Shown: positions 23,516-31,441, numbered from the stretch's first letter. The stretch is 35,554 nucleotides of DNA from an uncultured Clostridia bacterium (GCA_934167365.1 CAKPKU010000007.1:1-35554); one strand, 5' to 3'. Made by a program: numbers and translations. Notes: a model not told the origin generated them from the sequence alone.

Positions 23516-25158
23516 TTTAATCCTTCTTTTGTTTCTATCTGTCTAAATCTAAAGGATATGATTACATTTTTTTTACTATCAAATTCTATTTTCTGAATCA
23601 GTTTTGAATATAGTTCTCTACTAGGATTTTTAATAGATAATATTTCTTCTGCAACCTCTTTTATTTGTTTATAATTAAGATTATTACTACCTTTTTTTGT
23701 TTCTTCTATCTTTATTTCTAATTGTTGCATCTGCTGTAAAATTAAATTTTTCTCTTTTAATAAGTCATCATAAAAGATATTAAAATCTTCAGTTGTTATT
23801 ACATTTCCAATTTTATCTTTATAAACTTGTTTTATTGTTTCATTTTTTTCTTTCAGCTTGTATTCGTATGTTTTTAATTGTCCTTTAAAGGAATTAATTT
23901 TTGTATTGATTTTTTGTTCAGCATTGTCATATATTTCCTGTAATTCATCATCTGAATAAGACAACTTTTGTATTTCTTCTTTTATTGCACTAATTACTTT
24001 TTCTTCTAGTTTTTCTAATTTTATTGGCTTACATTTGCAATCATTTCTTTTTGAATTTTTATTAGAACATATAAAACTATTATTCTCCCATATATCGCTA
24101 TTTTTTCTTATTGCTGCTCTATGTCTATATATTGCTTTACCCCCACACTCAGCACAATGTACTAGCTCTTTTAAAGGATGTGTATATTCTTTTGATTTGT
24201 TCGTTCTAAATTTTTTATACTTTTCTATTTTTTCCTGTGCTTTATTCCATATATCTATTGAAATAATTGCTCTGTGTTTATTAGGTACAACGATGTATTC
24301 TTCTTTTTTTGTTCTTCTTACCTTATCAACTTTATGACTAATTTTTTCATATTTTCTACCTACTACATTTCCTATATATATTTGATTTTGCAACATTTCC
24401 GATATTTGACTATATAGCCATTTATATTCTGATATATCTTTCTTGCCTTTCATAACAGATGGCATCTTTAAATATATTGCAGGTGGTAAAATTTCATTTT
24501 CATTTAATTTTTCTGCTATTTGTGTTGTTGACATTCCTTTATTAACATACATATCGAATATATCTACAACTACTTTTGCAGATTCTTCATCTGGTATTAG
24601 ATGATTTTTTATTAAACTATCTTTTTTATAGCCATAAGGAGCAGTATTGCCTTGAAATTCTCCTTTTTCTATTTTTCTTTGCTTTACACTTTTTATTTTA
24701 TTGGATATATCTTGTGCATAATAGTCATTAAAACTCAATTTAAAAGTTAAAAATTGTAATCCAGATGGATTATTGGTATCAACATTATCACCTATTGCAA
24801 TATATCTTATAGCTTTTGTTGGTAAATACCTTTCAAGATAATATCCTGTATCTATATGATCTCTCCCAAATCTTGATAAATCTTTTGTAATAATGCAGTC
24901 TATTTTTCCATCTTCAATGTCTTGTATCATTCGCTTAAAATCTGGTCTATTGAAATTAGTTCCTGTATATCCATCATCAATATATTCTCCTACATCTTTT
25001 AAATCATCACTATTTTTTATAAAATTGTCTATTATATCTCTTTGATTTTCTATACTTTCACTTTCCCTATCATCTCCGTCATCTCTTGAAAGACGCAAAT
25101 ACTTAACTGTTCTATCTTTTCTATAACTTATATTGTCACAATTATTTATTCTTTTCAT
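23479..25158 (-). CDS. Large serine recombinase 1
   Basis: A 559-aa site-specific recombinase. The N-terminal resolvase domain (about 15-160) has YLRLSRDDGDDRESESIENQ with the catalytic Ser, DGYTGTNFNRPDFKRMIQD and ITKDLSRFGRDHIDTG. The Recombinase domain (PYGYKKD...) follows, then a zinc ribbon (CAECGGKA and later CKCKP-type Cys), a long coiled coil (about 400-490) and a short tail. It belongs with the TndX/TnpX/SpoIVCA-like group. The last residues DQTLRE come from out-of-frame reading of a fused recombinase remnant, so the natural C-terminus was probably different. A small YGKENL ORF precedes it, the same arrangement as at the second recombinase. Confidence 0.92.
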   Translation of the reverse strand: MKRINNCDNISYRKDRTVKYLRLSRDDGDDRESESIENQRDIIDNFIKNSDDLKDVGEYIDDGYTGTNFNRPDFKRMIQDIEDGKIDCIITKDLSRFGRDHIDTGYYLERYLPTKAIRYIAIGDNVDTNNPSGLQFLTFKLSFNDYYAQDISNKIKSVKQRKIEKGEFQGNTAPYGYKKDSLIKNHLIPDEESAKVVVDIFDMYVNKGMSTTQIAEKLNENEILPPAIYLKMPSVMKGKKDISEYKWLYSQISEMLQNQIYIGNVVGRKYEKISHKVDKVRRTKKEEYIVVPNKHRAIISIDIWNKAQEKIEKYKKFRTNKSKEYTHPLKELVHCAECGGKAIYRHRAAIRKNSDIWENNSFICSNKNSKRNDCKCKPIKLEKLEEKVISAIKEEIQKLSYSDDELQEIYDNAEQKINTKINSFKGQLKTYEYKLKEKNETIKQVYKDKIGNVITTEDFNIFYDDLLKEKNLILQQMQQLEIKIEETKKGSNNLNYKQIKEVAEEILSIKNPSRELYSKLIQKIEFDSKKNVIISFRFRQIETKEGLKEKILIDQTLRE

Positions 25159-25249
25159 CTTACCTTCTCTCCAGAATAAATAACCTTTTTACGATTTAAT
25201 TTCATCTTTTAAATTATTGAAGTAAAATGTGCAATTTTAATATTATTTA

Positions 25250-25375
25250 CTAATTTTCACATTGTTCTATAATTTCGTTAAATTTTTCTTCTAACAAATT
25301 GGTTATTATTTCTCGTAAATTTTCTTTTCCATAGATAACTTTTACTTTGATATCTTCCTTATTTTCTTCCAACAT
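25250..25375 (-). CDS. Small YGKENL protein upstream of recombinase 1 (candidate directionality factor)
   Basis: A 41-aa acidic helical protein (MLEENKEDIKVKVIYGKENL, then REIITNLLEEKFNEIIEQ). The ribosome site AGGAGG is only two bases from the ATG and five from the next codon, TTG, which may be the real start. It shares YGKENL and the following L..I/L...LL pattern with the ORF upstream of the second recombinase. Small proteins linked to serine recombinases often act as excision directionality factors; that role is inferred from position only. The remaining bases between the recombinases (25376-25486) hold a TAGGTAAT/ATTACCTA inverted repeat and no gene. Confidence 0.65.
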   Translation of the reverse strand: MLEENKEDIKVKVIYGKENLREIITNLLEEKFNEIIEQCEN

Positions 25376-25486
25376 TACCTCCTAACTTTCATATTAAAAG
25401 ATATTTAGGTAATAATAAATTTATGAATAATTGCTTTATTTTTATAAAATTATAATTGATTACCTAGATGCTTAATATCAAAAAAA

Positions 25487-27101
25487 TTATTTTACCATAT
25501 TTTGAAATGTAAATCTAATCTTGATATTTTTTTCTTTATCAAATTCTATTCTTTCAATCAATTGCTCTAAAATAATTTTATTAGGCTTTTCTAATTTTAA
25601 GAACTCATCTGCAATATGTTTTATTTTTTTAAAATCTATTTTAGGAACTTTATCTTCATTTTGATTTAAAGCACTTTCGGTTTGTTTTACTTCTTTTAAA
25701 ATTTTATCTCTTTGTCTTTTCATTTTTTCGTAGATAATTTTAAAATCTTCTACTTGTATAATTTTATTTATTTTATCTTGATAAATTTCTTCAATATTCT
25801 GTTCATTTATTTTTAGCTCTTGCTTTAAATTTTTCAAATTTTTTTTTAATAAATTTTCTTTTGACTTTGCTTGCTGGCTGGCTTGCTCATATATTTGTTT
25901 TAATTCTTCTTTAGATAAATTTATTTTCGCGATTTCTTTTTTAAGTTGTTTTGTTACCTCTTCTTCCAAAAAATTTGCTGATATCTGTTTACAATCACAA
26001 AGACCACTATAATTATTTCTTTTTGAGCAAATAAAATATTCTGCCCTCCACACAGTTCCATTTTTTCTTTTTTCTTCTCTACATCTTAAAGTTGCTTTAT
26101 TTCCACATTCTCCACAATATACTAATCCCTTTAGCTCATGGTCATATTTTCTATCTCGAACTTTTGTATACCCATTTAATTTATCTTGTGCTTTATTCCA
26201 TGTATCAATATCAATAATCGGTTCGTGCATATTTTCTAATACAATATGTTCCTCTTTTTTCGTATATCTTACTTTCGCAATTTTATGACTTACCTTTTGA
26301 AATTTTCTCCCAACAACACTTCCGAATATACACTTCATTTCTTAGAATTTTTCCAATTTGTGCTCTTAACCACACATAATTTCCATTTGGATTTACACTT
26401 TTTTTCTTCATATATGTAGGAATTTTTAAATATATTGCTGGCGGTAAAATTTCTCTTTTATTTAGTTCATCTGCAATTTTTATTGTCGACATACCTTTGT
26501 TAACATACATGTCAAATATTTCTTTTACAATTTGTGCACTGTATTCATCTGGTACAAGATGATTTTTAATTTCCGTATCTTTTTTATAACCATAAGGTGG
26601 AATTCCTGCTTGATATTCACCTTTTTCAATTTTTCTTTGTTTTACACTTTTTATTTTATTAGAAATATCTTGTGCATAATAATCATTAAAACTCAACTTA
26701 AATGTTAAAAACTGCAAACCATCTGACTTAAGAGTATCTACATTATCTCCTATTGCAATATATCTAATTGTTTTAGCCGGTAAATATCTTTCCAAATAAT
26801 AACCTGTATCAATATGATCTCTTCCAAATCTTGATAAATCTTTTGTTATTATGCAATCTATTTTTCCATCTTCTATATCTTGTAACATTCTTTGAAAACC
26901 TGGTCTATTAAAATTTGTTCCGGTAAATCCATCATCAACATATTCTCCTGCATCAAATAATTCTTCATGTCCTAAAATGTAATTATCAATAATATCTCTT
27001 TGATTTTCAACGCTTTCGCTCTCCCTATCATCTCCATCATCACGAGAAAGTCTTATATACTTTGCAACTCTAACACTTCTATGACTATTTACTCTATTCA
27101 T
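25487..27101 (-). pseudogene. Large serine recombinase 2, single-base frameshift
   Basis: Two overlapping frames (26283-27101 and 25487-26338) together cover one recombinase of about 538 aa, closely similar to recombinase 1. N-terminal part: YIRLSRDDGDDRESESVENQ, DGFTGTNFNRPGFQRM, SRFGRDHIDTG, YQAGIPPYGYKKD. C-terminal part: GSVVGRKFQKVSHKIAK, zinc ribbon CGECGNKA, coiled coil, end FTFQNMVK. The frame breaks near base 26330, where ATT C GGA AGT carries one extra base relative to the sense ATT GGA AGT. The total length is 3n+1, as expected for one insertion. The catalytic domain alone would end as a 272-aa truncated protein. The start has GGAG eight bases upstream. Confidence 0.88.
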
Positions 27102-27194
27102 AATTCACTCTCCTTTTCCGAGAGCAGATAGCCTATTTATAGCTTATACTTATTGTAGCATGTATTTTGAAATTTGTTAGCGTAAAATGGGCTT

Positions 27195-27308
27195 TTAATT
27201 TTTATTTATATTTATACAATTTATGTAATGGTCTTTTAATAATTTTATAAGTATTTGTTTCAAATTTTCTTTACCGTATTCAACAATAACATTCCTATTT
27301 TTTTTTAT
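27195..27308 (-). CDS. Small YGKENL ORF upstream of recombinase 2 (paralogue; non-ATG start)
   Basis: A 37-codon frame with KKNRNVIVEYGKENLKQILI and then KLLKDHYINC, related to the ORF at 25250-25375. No ATG/GTG/TTG opens it. The first plausible codon is ATA at 27306-27308, nine bases after GGAG, so it may use ATA or be a decayed copy. The rest of 27102-27619 contains a terminator (27369-27392) and otherwise nothing I can identify. Confidence 0.5.
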   Translation of the reverse strand: MKKNRNVIVEYGKENLKQILIKLLKDHYINCININKN

Positions 27309-27368
27309 AACTGTGCTCTCCTTATTTTTTTCTAAATTCTATGAATTAAAAATTTTTTTATGCAAAAT

Positions 27369-27392
27369 AAAAAGAGCCGTTTGGCTCTTTTT
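27369..27392. terminator. Bidirectional terminator after the radical SAM block
   Basis: Perfect 10-bp stem AAAAAGAGCC/GGCTCTTTTT with a GTTT loop and T-rich flank on both strands. It separates the radical SAM block from the recombinase 2 unit. Confidence 0.9.
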
Positions 27393-27619
27393 GTTTTTGT
27401 ATATTTTTTCATATCAGAATAATACTACCTTGAAAATTATTAGTTAATGAATGGATTTTGAGGAAATTTTGAAATTTGTAAAAAATTGTTTATAATCCCT
27501 TATGTTTTTCATATTTTATTTACAAACATTTTTTCTTTTAGTAAATTGCAATTTATTGTAAAAATAAAAACTAGTTATCTACATTACTATTAATACAAAA
27601 CAAAATAGTTATTAATATA

Positions 27620-28895
27620 TTATAAATTACTTTTCATATAGCAAAAAGGATCTATTCCATTTATCTCTCCCTGTTTAAAACATCTATATCTACAACCGCC
27701 TCTACAGTTATTATACTCCTTGCAATTATTACAAATGTCATTTCCTTGCAATTCTCTAAACTGTTTCAAAATTAGACTATTATTCCAAATATATTTTAAA
27801 TTATCTTTTTTAACATTGCCACAAATAAATTCTTTTGGATAATGTGAACATGGTTTAACATTACCAATTGGATCTATACAAATACTTTCTTTACCAGCAA
27901 AACAGCCGAAACCTAATTCTGGTATAAATTCATAATCGTCATCACATCCAAATATATTCAAAGGAGCTTTTATTTTTATTTTAGTTTCATATTTTTTCCT
28001 TAATTCTTCTATTTTCTTTATAGTTTCAATATATTCTCCTTGTGATAAAACAATACTATCTTTATTTTGAACTGCTCTACCATCTTCTCTTACACAGTTG
28101 AATTTTATTGTATTACAATTATATTTTATTGCAAGATTTATAAGTTCTTCTATTTCGTAAATATTATTTTTCATTAATGTAGTCTTTATAGAATATGTTT
28201 TATTATACTTTTCATTTAATAATTTCAATCCTTCAACGGCTTTTTGATATGTACCTTTTCCTCTTATAAAATCCATACTTTCTTCATTACCGTCCATCAA
28301 AACTTACAGTAATATTTTTTATCTCTAAATTATTTACCTTGTTAATTGTCTCATTATCAAACAAAGTAGCATTAGTAGAAATAGAAACATCTATATTTTC
28401 TTCATTGCATTTTTCAATAAACTTATAAATATCTTCTGATGCAAAAGGTTCTCCACCTGCTATCGAAACTCTTTCTACTCCTAATTCAGCTAATTGTTCT
28501 ACCAACTTTAATTTGTCATTAGTTGTTAGCTCTTCTTTTTTCTCTATACCAGAATTTGTAAAACAATGTTTACATCTTAAATTACATTTATATGTAATAT
28601 CATAAAAAACTCTAAATGGTGCTGATAAGTAATTTTCTGGTATATTATCTTGTTTACATTTTTCTACATTCAAAGAGATAATACCATTTTCTGTCAGTTC
28701 TCTAATAATTTCTAAAATATCAGATTTATCCATATTCTCTTTTATATTCTCTATATTTTTTGTATAATCTACATTATTTGAATCTAACATATCCAAAATC
28801 TGATAAGTTTCTTTATCAATACATAAATTTTCTTTATATTTTTTATCATATAATATTCCACCAAAAAATTCTTTTTTTAACATTAATTTTCCCAT
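27620..28895 (-). pseudogene. Radical SAM/SPASM protein with PqqD-like N-terminal domain, single-base frameshift
   Basis: Two frames (28287-28901 and 27620-28300) make up one protein of about 425 aa. Residues 1-80 resemble PqqD/RRE domains that bind precursor peptides: LKKEFFGGILYDKK, ETYQILDML, IIRELTENGIISL. Next comes the radical SAM core with CNLRCKHC (CX3CX2C) and SIAGGEPF. The frame breaks at SFDG, where four bases CGGT stand before AAT GAA instead of three. The rest has FIRGKGTYQKAVEG and a SPASM domain rich in cysteines (GFGCFAGKES, PCSHYP, CNNCKEYNNCRGGC). Such enzymes modify ribosomally made peptides. The ATG at 28893-28895 follows AAGGTG by five bases. Unless the shift is read through, the gene is inactive. 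Confidence 0.85.
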
Positions 28896-28918
28896 ATTCA
28901 CACCTTTTTATATAAAAT

Positions 28919-28931
28919 TAATCCTATATCT
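28919..28931. repeat. 13-bp inverted repeat, left arm
   Basis: TAATCCTATATCT is the exact complement of AGATATAGGATTA at 29071-29083. The two arms frame the 19-codon ORF and lie between the two radical SAM genes. On the minus strand both arms are followed by ATTTTATATAAA. Confidence 0.85.
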
Positions 28932-28963
28932 ATTTATCATTGGTTGAAATATTTAATAATAAA

Positions 28964-29023
28964 TTACATGTGTAGATTTGATAATTTTTTTATATGTTTT
29001 TTTGTTATTTTTGCATTATTCAT
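28964..29023 (-). CDS. 19-residue peptide ORF, candidate precursor for the radical SAM enzymes
   Basis: Between the two radical SAM genes the minus strand reads MNNAKITKKHIKKLSNLHM and stops. GGGGGTGA lies six bases before its ATG, the best ribosome site of the block. Its size is like PqqA (22-24 aa), the precursor handled by the PqqD/PqqE pair. It has no cysteine, Glu or Tyr; possible modification sites are His, Lys, Asn, Leu or Met. Translation and a precursor role are inferred from site strength and location. Confidence 0.6.
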   Translation of the reverse strand: MNNAKITKKHIKKLSNLHM

Positions 29024-29070
29024 AGAATCACCCCCAGTTTATAAAATAATAAATTTATATAAAATCATTT

Positions 29071-29083
29071 AGATATAGGATTA
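29071..29083. repeat. 13-bp inverted repeat, right arm
   Basis: AGATATAGGATTA begins directly beyond the stop codon of the radical SAM gene at 29084-30007 and pairs exactly with 28919-28931, 139 bases away. Confidence 0.85.
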
Positions 29084-30007
29084 TCATTTAATAATTTCCT
29101 TTGTTAATCTCTCATAGTCTTTATATCTATTTATAGGACATTTATTACAAAAACTATTACTATGTGTAAACTTACTAATTTCCTCCAGAATTTCATCAAT
29201 CTTTTTATTTTTTATATTCCCTAATTGTAATTCTCCTTCTGTGAAAGCACATGGATAAATATTTCCGTACCAATTTACATATAATGATTTAGTTCCACAT
29301 AAACATTTTCTATTAATTCCTTTTAAATATTTTTCTACTGGTAGTTCAACATTTACTTCTTTTATATTCTCATTACAATAAACTACTAATTTTTCAAGAA
29401 AAACCATAAATTCTTTAAACGGAACTATTAACTCTTTATTTTCTTTTGCTCTGCCGAACTCATTTGTTGAATTAATTTTTAAATTTTTTATCTTATTATT
29501 TTCACAAAAATTTATAATATCATAAATGTCTCTATAATTAATTGTAGAAACAGTAGTTCTTATTGACAGTCTTTCTCTTAGATCTTCATACTCACATAAT
29601 TTTTTTATATTTCCAACTACTTTGTTAACATCTATATTTTTTCTAATCATATTTGCTCTTTCATTATTTAAACTATCCAGACTAATTGTTATTTTTATAT
29701 TTTTATTATTTAGAAATAATTTTATAAATCTATCATTTATTATTGAACCATTTGTGGTTATTGAAAATTTCATTTGATTGCTTGTTCTCTCTATTATTTC
29801 TTCCAAATTTTTAAAAAATGGTTCTCCTCCACCAATAGAAACTTTATATATTCCTTTTTTTATTAATTCATTTAGAAATTTAACTATCTCATCAATATTT
29901 AATTCTTTATTTACAATAGTATCATTATAATGCACTGCATTTGTAAAACAATATTTACATTCTGCATTGCAAAATTTTGTTATATCAAAAAAGACTTTAT
30001 CTATCAT
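29084..30007 (-). CDS. Radical SAM/SPASM domain protein
   Basis: A 307-aa protein that begins directly with the radical SAM core: FFDITKFCNAECKYCFTNA with CNAECKYC (CX3CX2C) near residues 13-20, VSIGGGEPFF, ITISLDSLNNERANMIRKN (cited as ITISLDSLNNERANMI). The C-terminal part is SPASM/twitch-like with CLCGTKSLYVN, YPCAF and FCNKCPINR, giving ligands for auxiliary iron-sulphur clusters. It lacks the PqqD-like domain of the second radical SAM protein, so the pair may share one recognition domain. Its start overlaps the HhH gene by 11 bases. Peptide modification is the usual job of the family; the substrate is unknown. Confidence 0.85.
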   Translation of the reverse strand: MIDKVFFDITKFCNAECKYCFTNAVHYNDTIVNKELNIDEIVKFLNELIKKGIYKVSIGGGEPFFKNLEEIIERTSNQMKFSITTNGSIINDRFIKLFLNNKNIKITISLDSLNNERANMIRKNIDVNKVVGNIKKLCEYEDLRERLSIRTTVSTINYRDIYDIINFCENNKIKNLKINSTNEFGRAKENKELIVPFKEFMVFLEKLVVYCNENIKEVNVELPVEKYLKGINRKCLCGTKSLYVNWYGNIYPCAFTEGELQLGNIKNKKIDEILEEISKFTHSNSFCNKCPINRYKDYERLTKEIIK

Positions 30008-30500
30008 AATCTAATTCAACATCTCCTAACTCATCTAATATTTGTATTTCTTGTCCTATTGTTTTATATAGCTCCCTACATTTTGCATTAAATACATCAT
30101 TTAAATCATTATTACCAGTATAAGTTTTAAAAATTATTATTGCAGTATCAGCCTTATGTTCTCCAATTCCTCTAAACTCCATTAATCTATTTTTTAAAAT
30201 ATTTACTTCATTAATATTTCTAAATATTTCTTTTGGACTACCTTTATACTTTTCATTAATCGTACAAACACTATACCATATATTTATGGACATATTTTTA
30301 GGAAATCTATGCAAACACGGTTTTGTTGCTATATTCTTTTCTATCTTTTCATAATCAAGATTTTTATATTCCTTATCAAAATTTGAAAATAGATTTAGTC
30401 TTCTAAATAATTCAAATGTGTTTTCTAATACCGTTTCTGCACTTTGTGATTGATTTAAAATAGTTGCCCATAATAAATATAAAGATTGTCTATTGTTCAT
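29997..30500 (-). CDS. HhH DNA glycosylase-like protein (EndoIII fold), no iron-sulphur cluster
   Basis: A 167-aa helical protein. WATILNQSQSAETVLENTFELF resembles the N-terminal helices of the endonuclease III/HhH-GPD fold (cited as WATILNQSQSAETVL). FRGIGEHKADTAIIIF near residue 115 is a helix-hairpin-helix with the Lys position of bifunctional glycosylases (GIGEHKA). A candidate catalytic Asp lies in DVFNAK. The four-Cys cluster loop of EndoIII is missing, and the protein is short. I start at the ATG 30498-30500, seven bases after AAGGAG. It overlaps mazG by 11 bases and the radical SAM gene by 11 bases, so the three are translated as a unit. Base excision or nucleobase recognition is plausible but unproven. 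Confidence 0.65.
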   Translation of the reverse strand: MNNRQSLYLLWATILNQSQSAETVLENTFELFRRLNLFSNFDKEYKNLDYEKIEKNIATKPCLHRFPKNMSINIWYSVCTINEKYKGSPKEIFRNINEVNILKNRLMEFRGIGEHKADTAIIIFKTYTGNNDLNDVFNAKCRELYKTIGQEIQILDELGDVELDYDR

Positions 30501-30867
30501 TTTTTTCTCCTTCATTTACTTTCCATTGCCTTTTTATATTTTTTTCTTCCTTTCTCTTCATTGCATCATATAAGTTTATATTTAACCTATTACATATAGA
30601 AACCAATACTATAAACACATCCGCAACTTCTTCTTCAATATCTGTATAATGTTCTATCTTTTCATAGTCTATTGATGCTTCTGGTAAAGTTTTTCTAATA
30701 GCTTTTGCTAACTCTCCTGTTTCTTCAAGCAATAATAACATTTTATCTTGCACTCTTTGTTCAAAAAAACCTCTAATTGTGATTATTTCTTTTATATAAT
30801 TTTGAATTTCATTTAAACTATTATTTTCATTTAGCAAATCATATAGTTCCTTTTGTTTTTTTAACAT
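30490..30867 (-). CDS. MazG-like nucleotide pyrophosphohydrolase
   Basis: A 125-aa all-alpha NTP-PPase. The metal-binding pair LLLLEETGELAKAIRK (EExxE near residues 47-51) and IEEEVADVFIVL (EExxD near residues 78-82) is intact. MazG-like enzymes hydrolyse nucleoside triphosphates, often non-canonical ones, to monophosphates. A preceding helical N-terminus QNYIKEIITIRGFFEQRVQ-type segment is typical of longer members. First gene of the overlapping mazG-HhH-radical SAM unit; ribosome site GAAAGGGG nine bases upstream. Expression is under the leader/terminator described at 30896-31091. Confidence 0.82.
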   Translation of the reverse strand: MLKKQKELYDLLNENNSLNEIQNYIKEIITIRGFFEQRVQDKMLLLLEETGELAKAIRKTLPEASIDYEKIEHYTDIEEEVADVFIVLVSICNRLNINLYDAMKRKEEKNIKRQWKVNEGEKNEQ

Positions 30868-30895
30868 TTTTTCATTCCCCTTTCAAATAAAAAAA

Positions 30896-30938
30896 TAGAA
30901 GATAAAGCCACTGTAACGCATAGTAACCTTACCTTCTA
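30896..30938 (-). terminator. Leader terminator (attenuator) upstream of mazG
   Basis: On the minus strand TAGAAGGTAAGG pairs with CTTTATCTTCTA (12 bp, two G-U), extended by TTACT/AGTGG, closing a 9-base loop. It is followed by TTTTTTTA and then, about 14 bases later, by the mazG ribosome site. It lies about 120 nt downstream of the predicted transcription start, with no complete gene in between other than a 34-codon ORF. Confidence 0.85.
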
Positions 30939-31033
30939 TAAAAATTCATGAAACAGAAAAATAATAAAACAAAATATTTTATAAATGACACTTGTATTAA
31001 TTTAACATCAAATTTCAATTCATTAAATTTCAT
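30929..31033 (-). CDS. 34-residue leader peptide of the mazG block
   Basis: ATG at 31031-31033 opens MKFNELKFDVKLIQVSFIKY, ending FMNFYRR. The stop codon TAA lies inside the 5' arm of the terminator hairpin. It sits about 23 nt downstream of the predicted start site, with GTGGG as a weak ribosome site. Ribosomes reaching the stop would cover the 5' arm and block terminator formation. The sequence is hydrophobic and Phe-rich rather than rich in one amino acid, so drug- or ribosome-stalling control is more likely than amino-acid attenuation. Confidence 0.7.
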   Translation of the reverse strand: MKFNELKFDVKLIQVSFIKYFVLLFFCFMNFYRR

Positions 31034-31062
31034 ATTTTCCCACTTTCTTTTTTATTGAACAC

Positions 31063-31091
31063 ATTATACAAACCTTTATTTGATATGTCAA
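31063..31091 (-). promoter_or_regulatory. Consensus housekeeping promoter for the mazG-radical SAM block
   Basis: On the minus strand TTGACA (31091-31086), a 17-base spacer and TATAAT (31068-31063) match the sigma-A consensus exactly. The predicted start is near 31056, giving a leader of about 190 nt before mazG. Confidence 0.88.
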
Positions 31092-31182
31092 TACCTAAAC
31101 TATATTTTTGTGAATGTTTTTTCTTAATATTGTTTATATTCTTCATTTTTAGATGTACTTTTATACTTCCTTATTAATTTAT

Positions 31183-31441
31183 TCATATAATTGCCCATCT
31201 GTAAAAAGATGGAGCACCTTGTTCTACAACTGTTTTAAAAAGGTTCTATCTCCTCGTCTGTGTAATTTCCTTCTTTATATAGAATTTTATAACTTGGAAG
31301 TTCAAATCTAACACTGTCAAATCCGTTTTCTGTTGTTTTTTCAAAATGTATTTGTATTGTTTCAATACCATTCTCATCTTTTATAATATCTAAAAATACA
31401 ACTTCTGTTCCATCTGAATACTTAACAAATGGATGCATCAT
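31183..31441 (-). pseudogene. Frameshifted hypothetical gene near the right end of the element
   Basis: Not recognised. The upstream frame gives 68 aa (MMHPFVKYSDGTEVVFLDII, then FDSVRFELPSYKILYKEGNY, end EIEPF) with a good GGAGAG ribosome site. One base later the next frame continues KTVVEQGAPSFYRWAII. Removing one T from the TTTTT run at the break joins them into a product of about 85 aa, so this looks like a homopolymer slip. It reads as a small soluble beta-rich protein; function unknown. Confidence 0.6.

Noticed and set aside
28287..28300. Programmed frameshift in the second radical SAM gene
   Set aside because: There is no slippery heptamer or strong downstream structure at GATGGACGGTAATG, and two other genes in the element carry similar single-base insertions, so decay is simpler.
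30868..31056. Riboswitch (preQ1, fluoride, guanidine or similar) in the mazG leader
   Set aside because: No recognisable aptamer consensus. The leader is mostly filled by a 34-codon ORF that ends in the terminator, which fits translation-coupled attenuation better.
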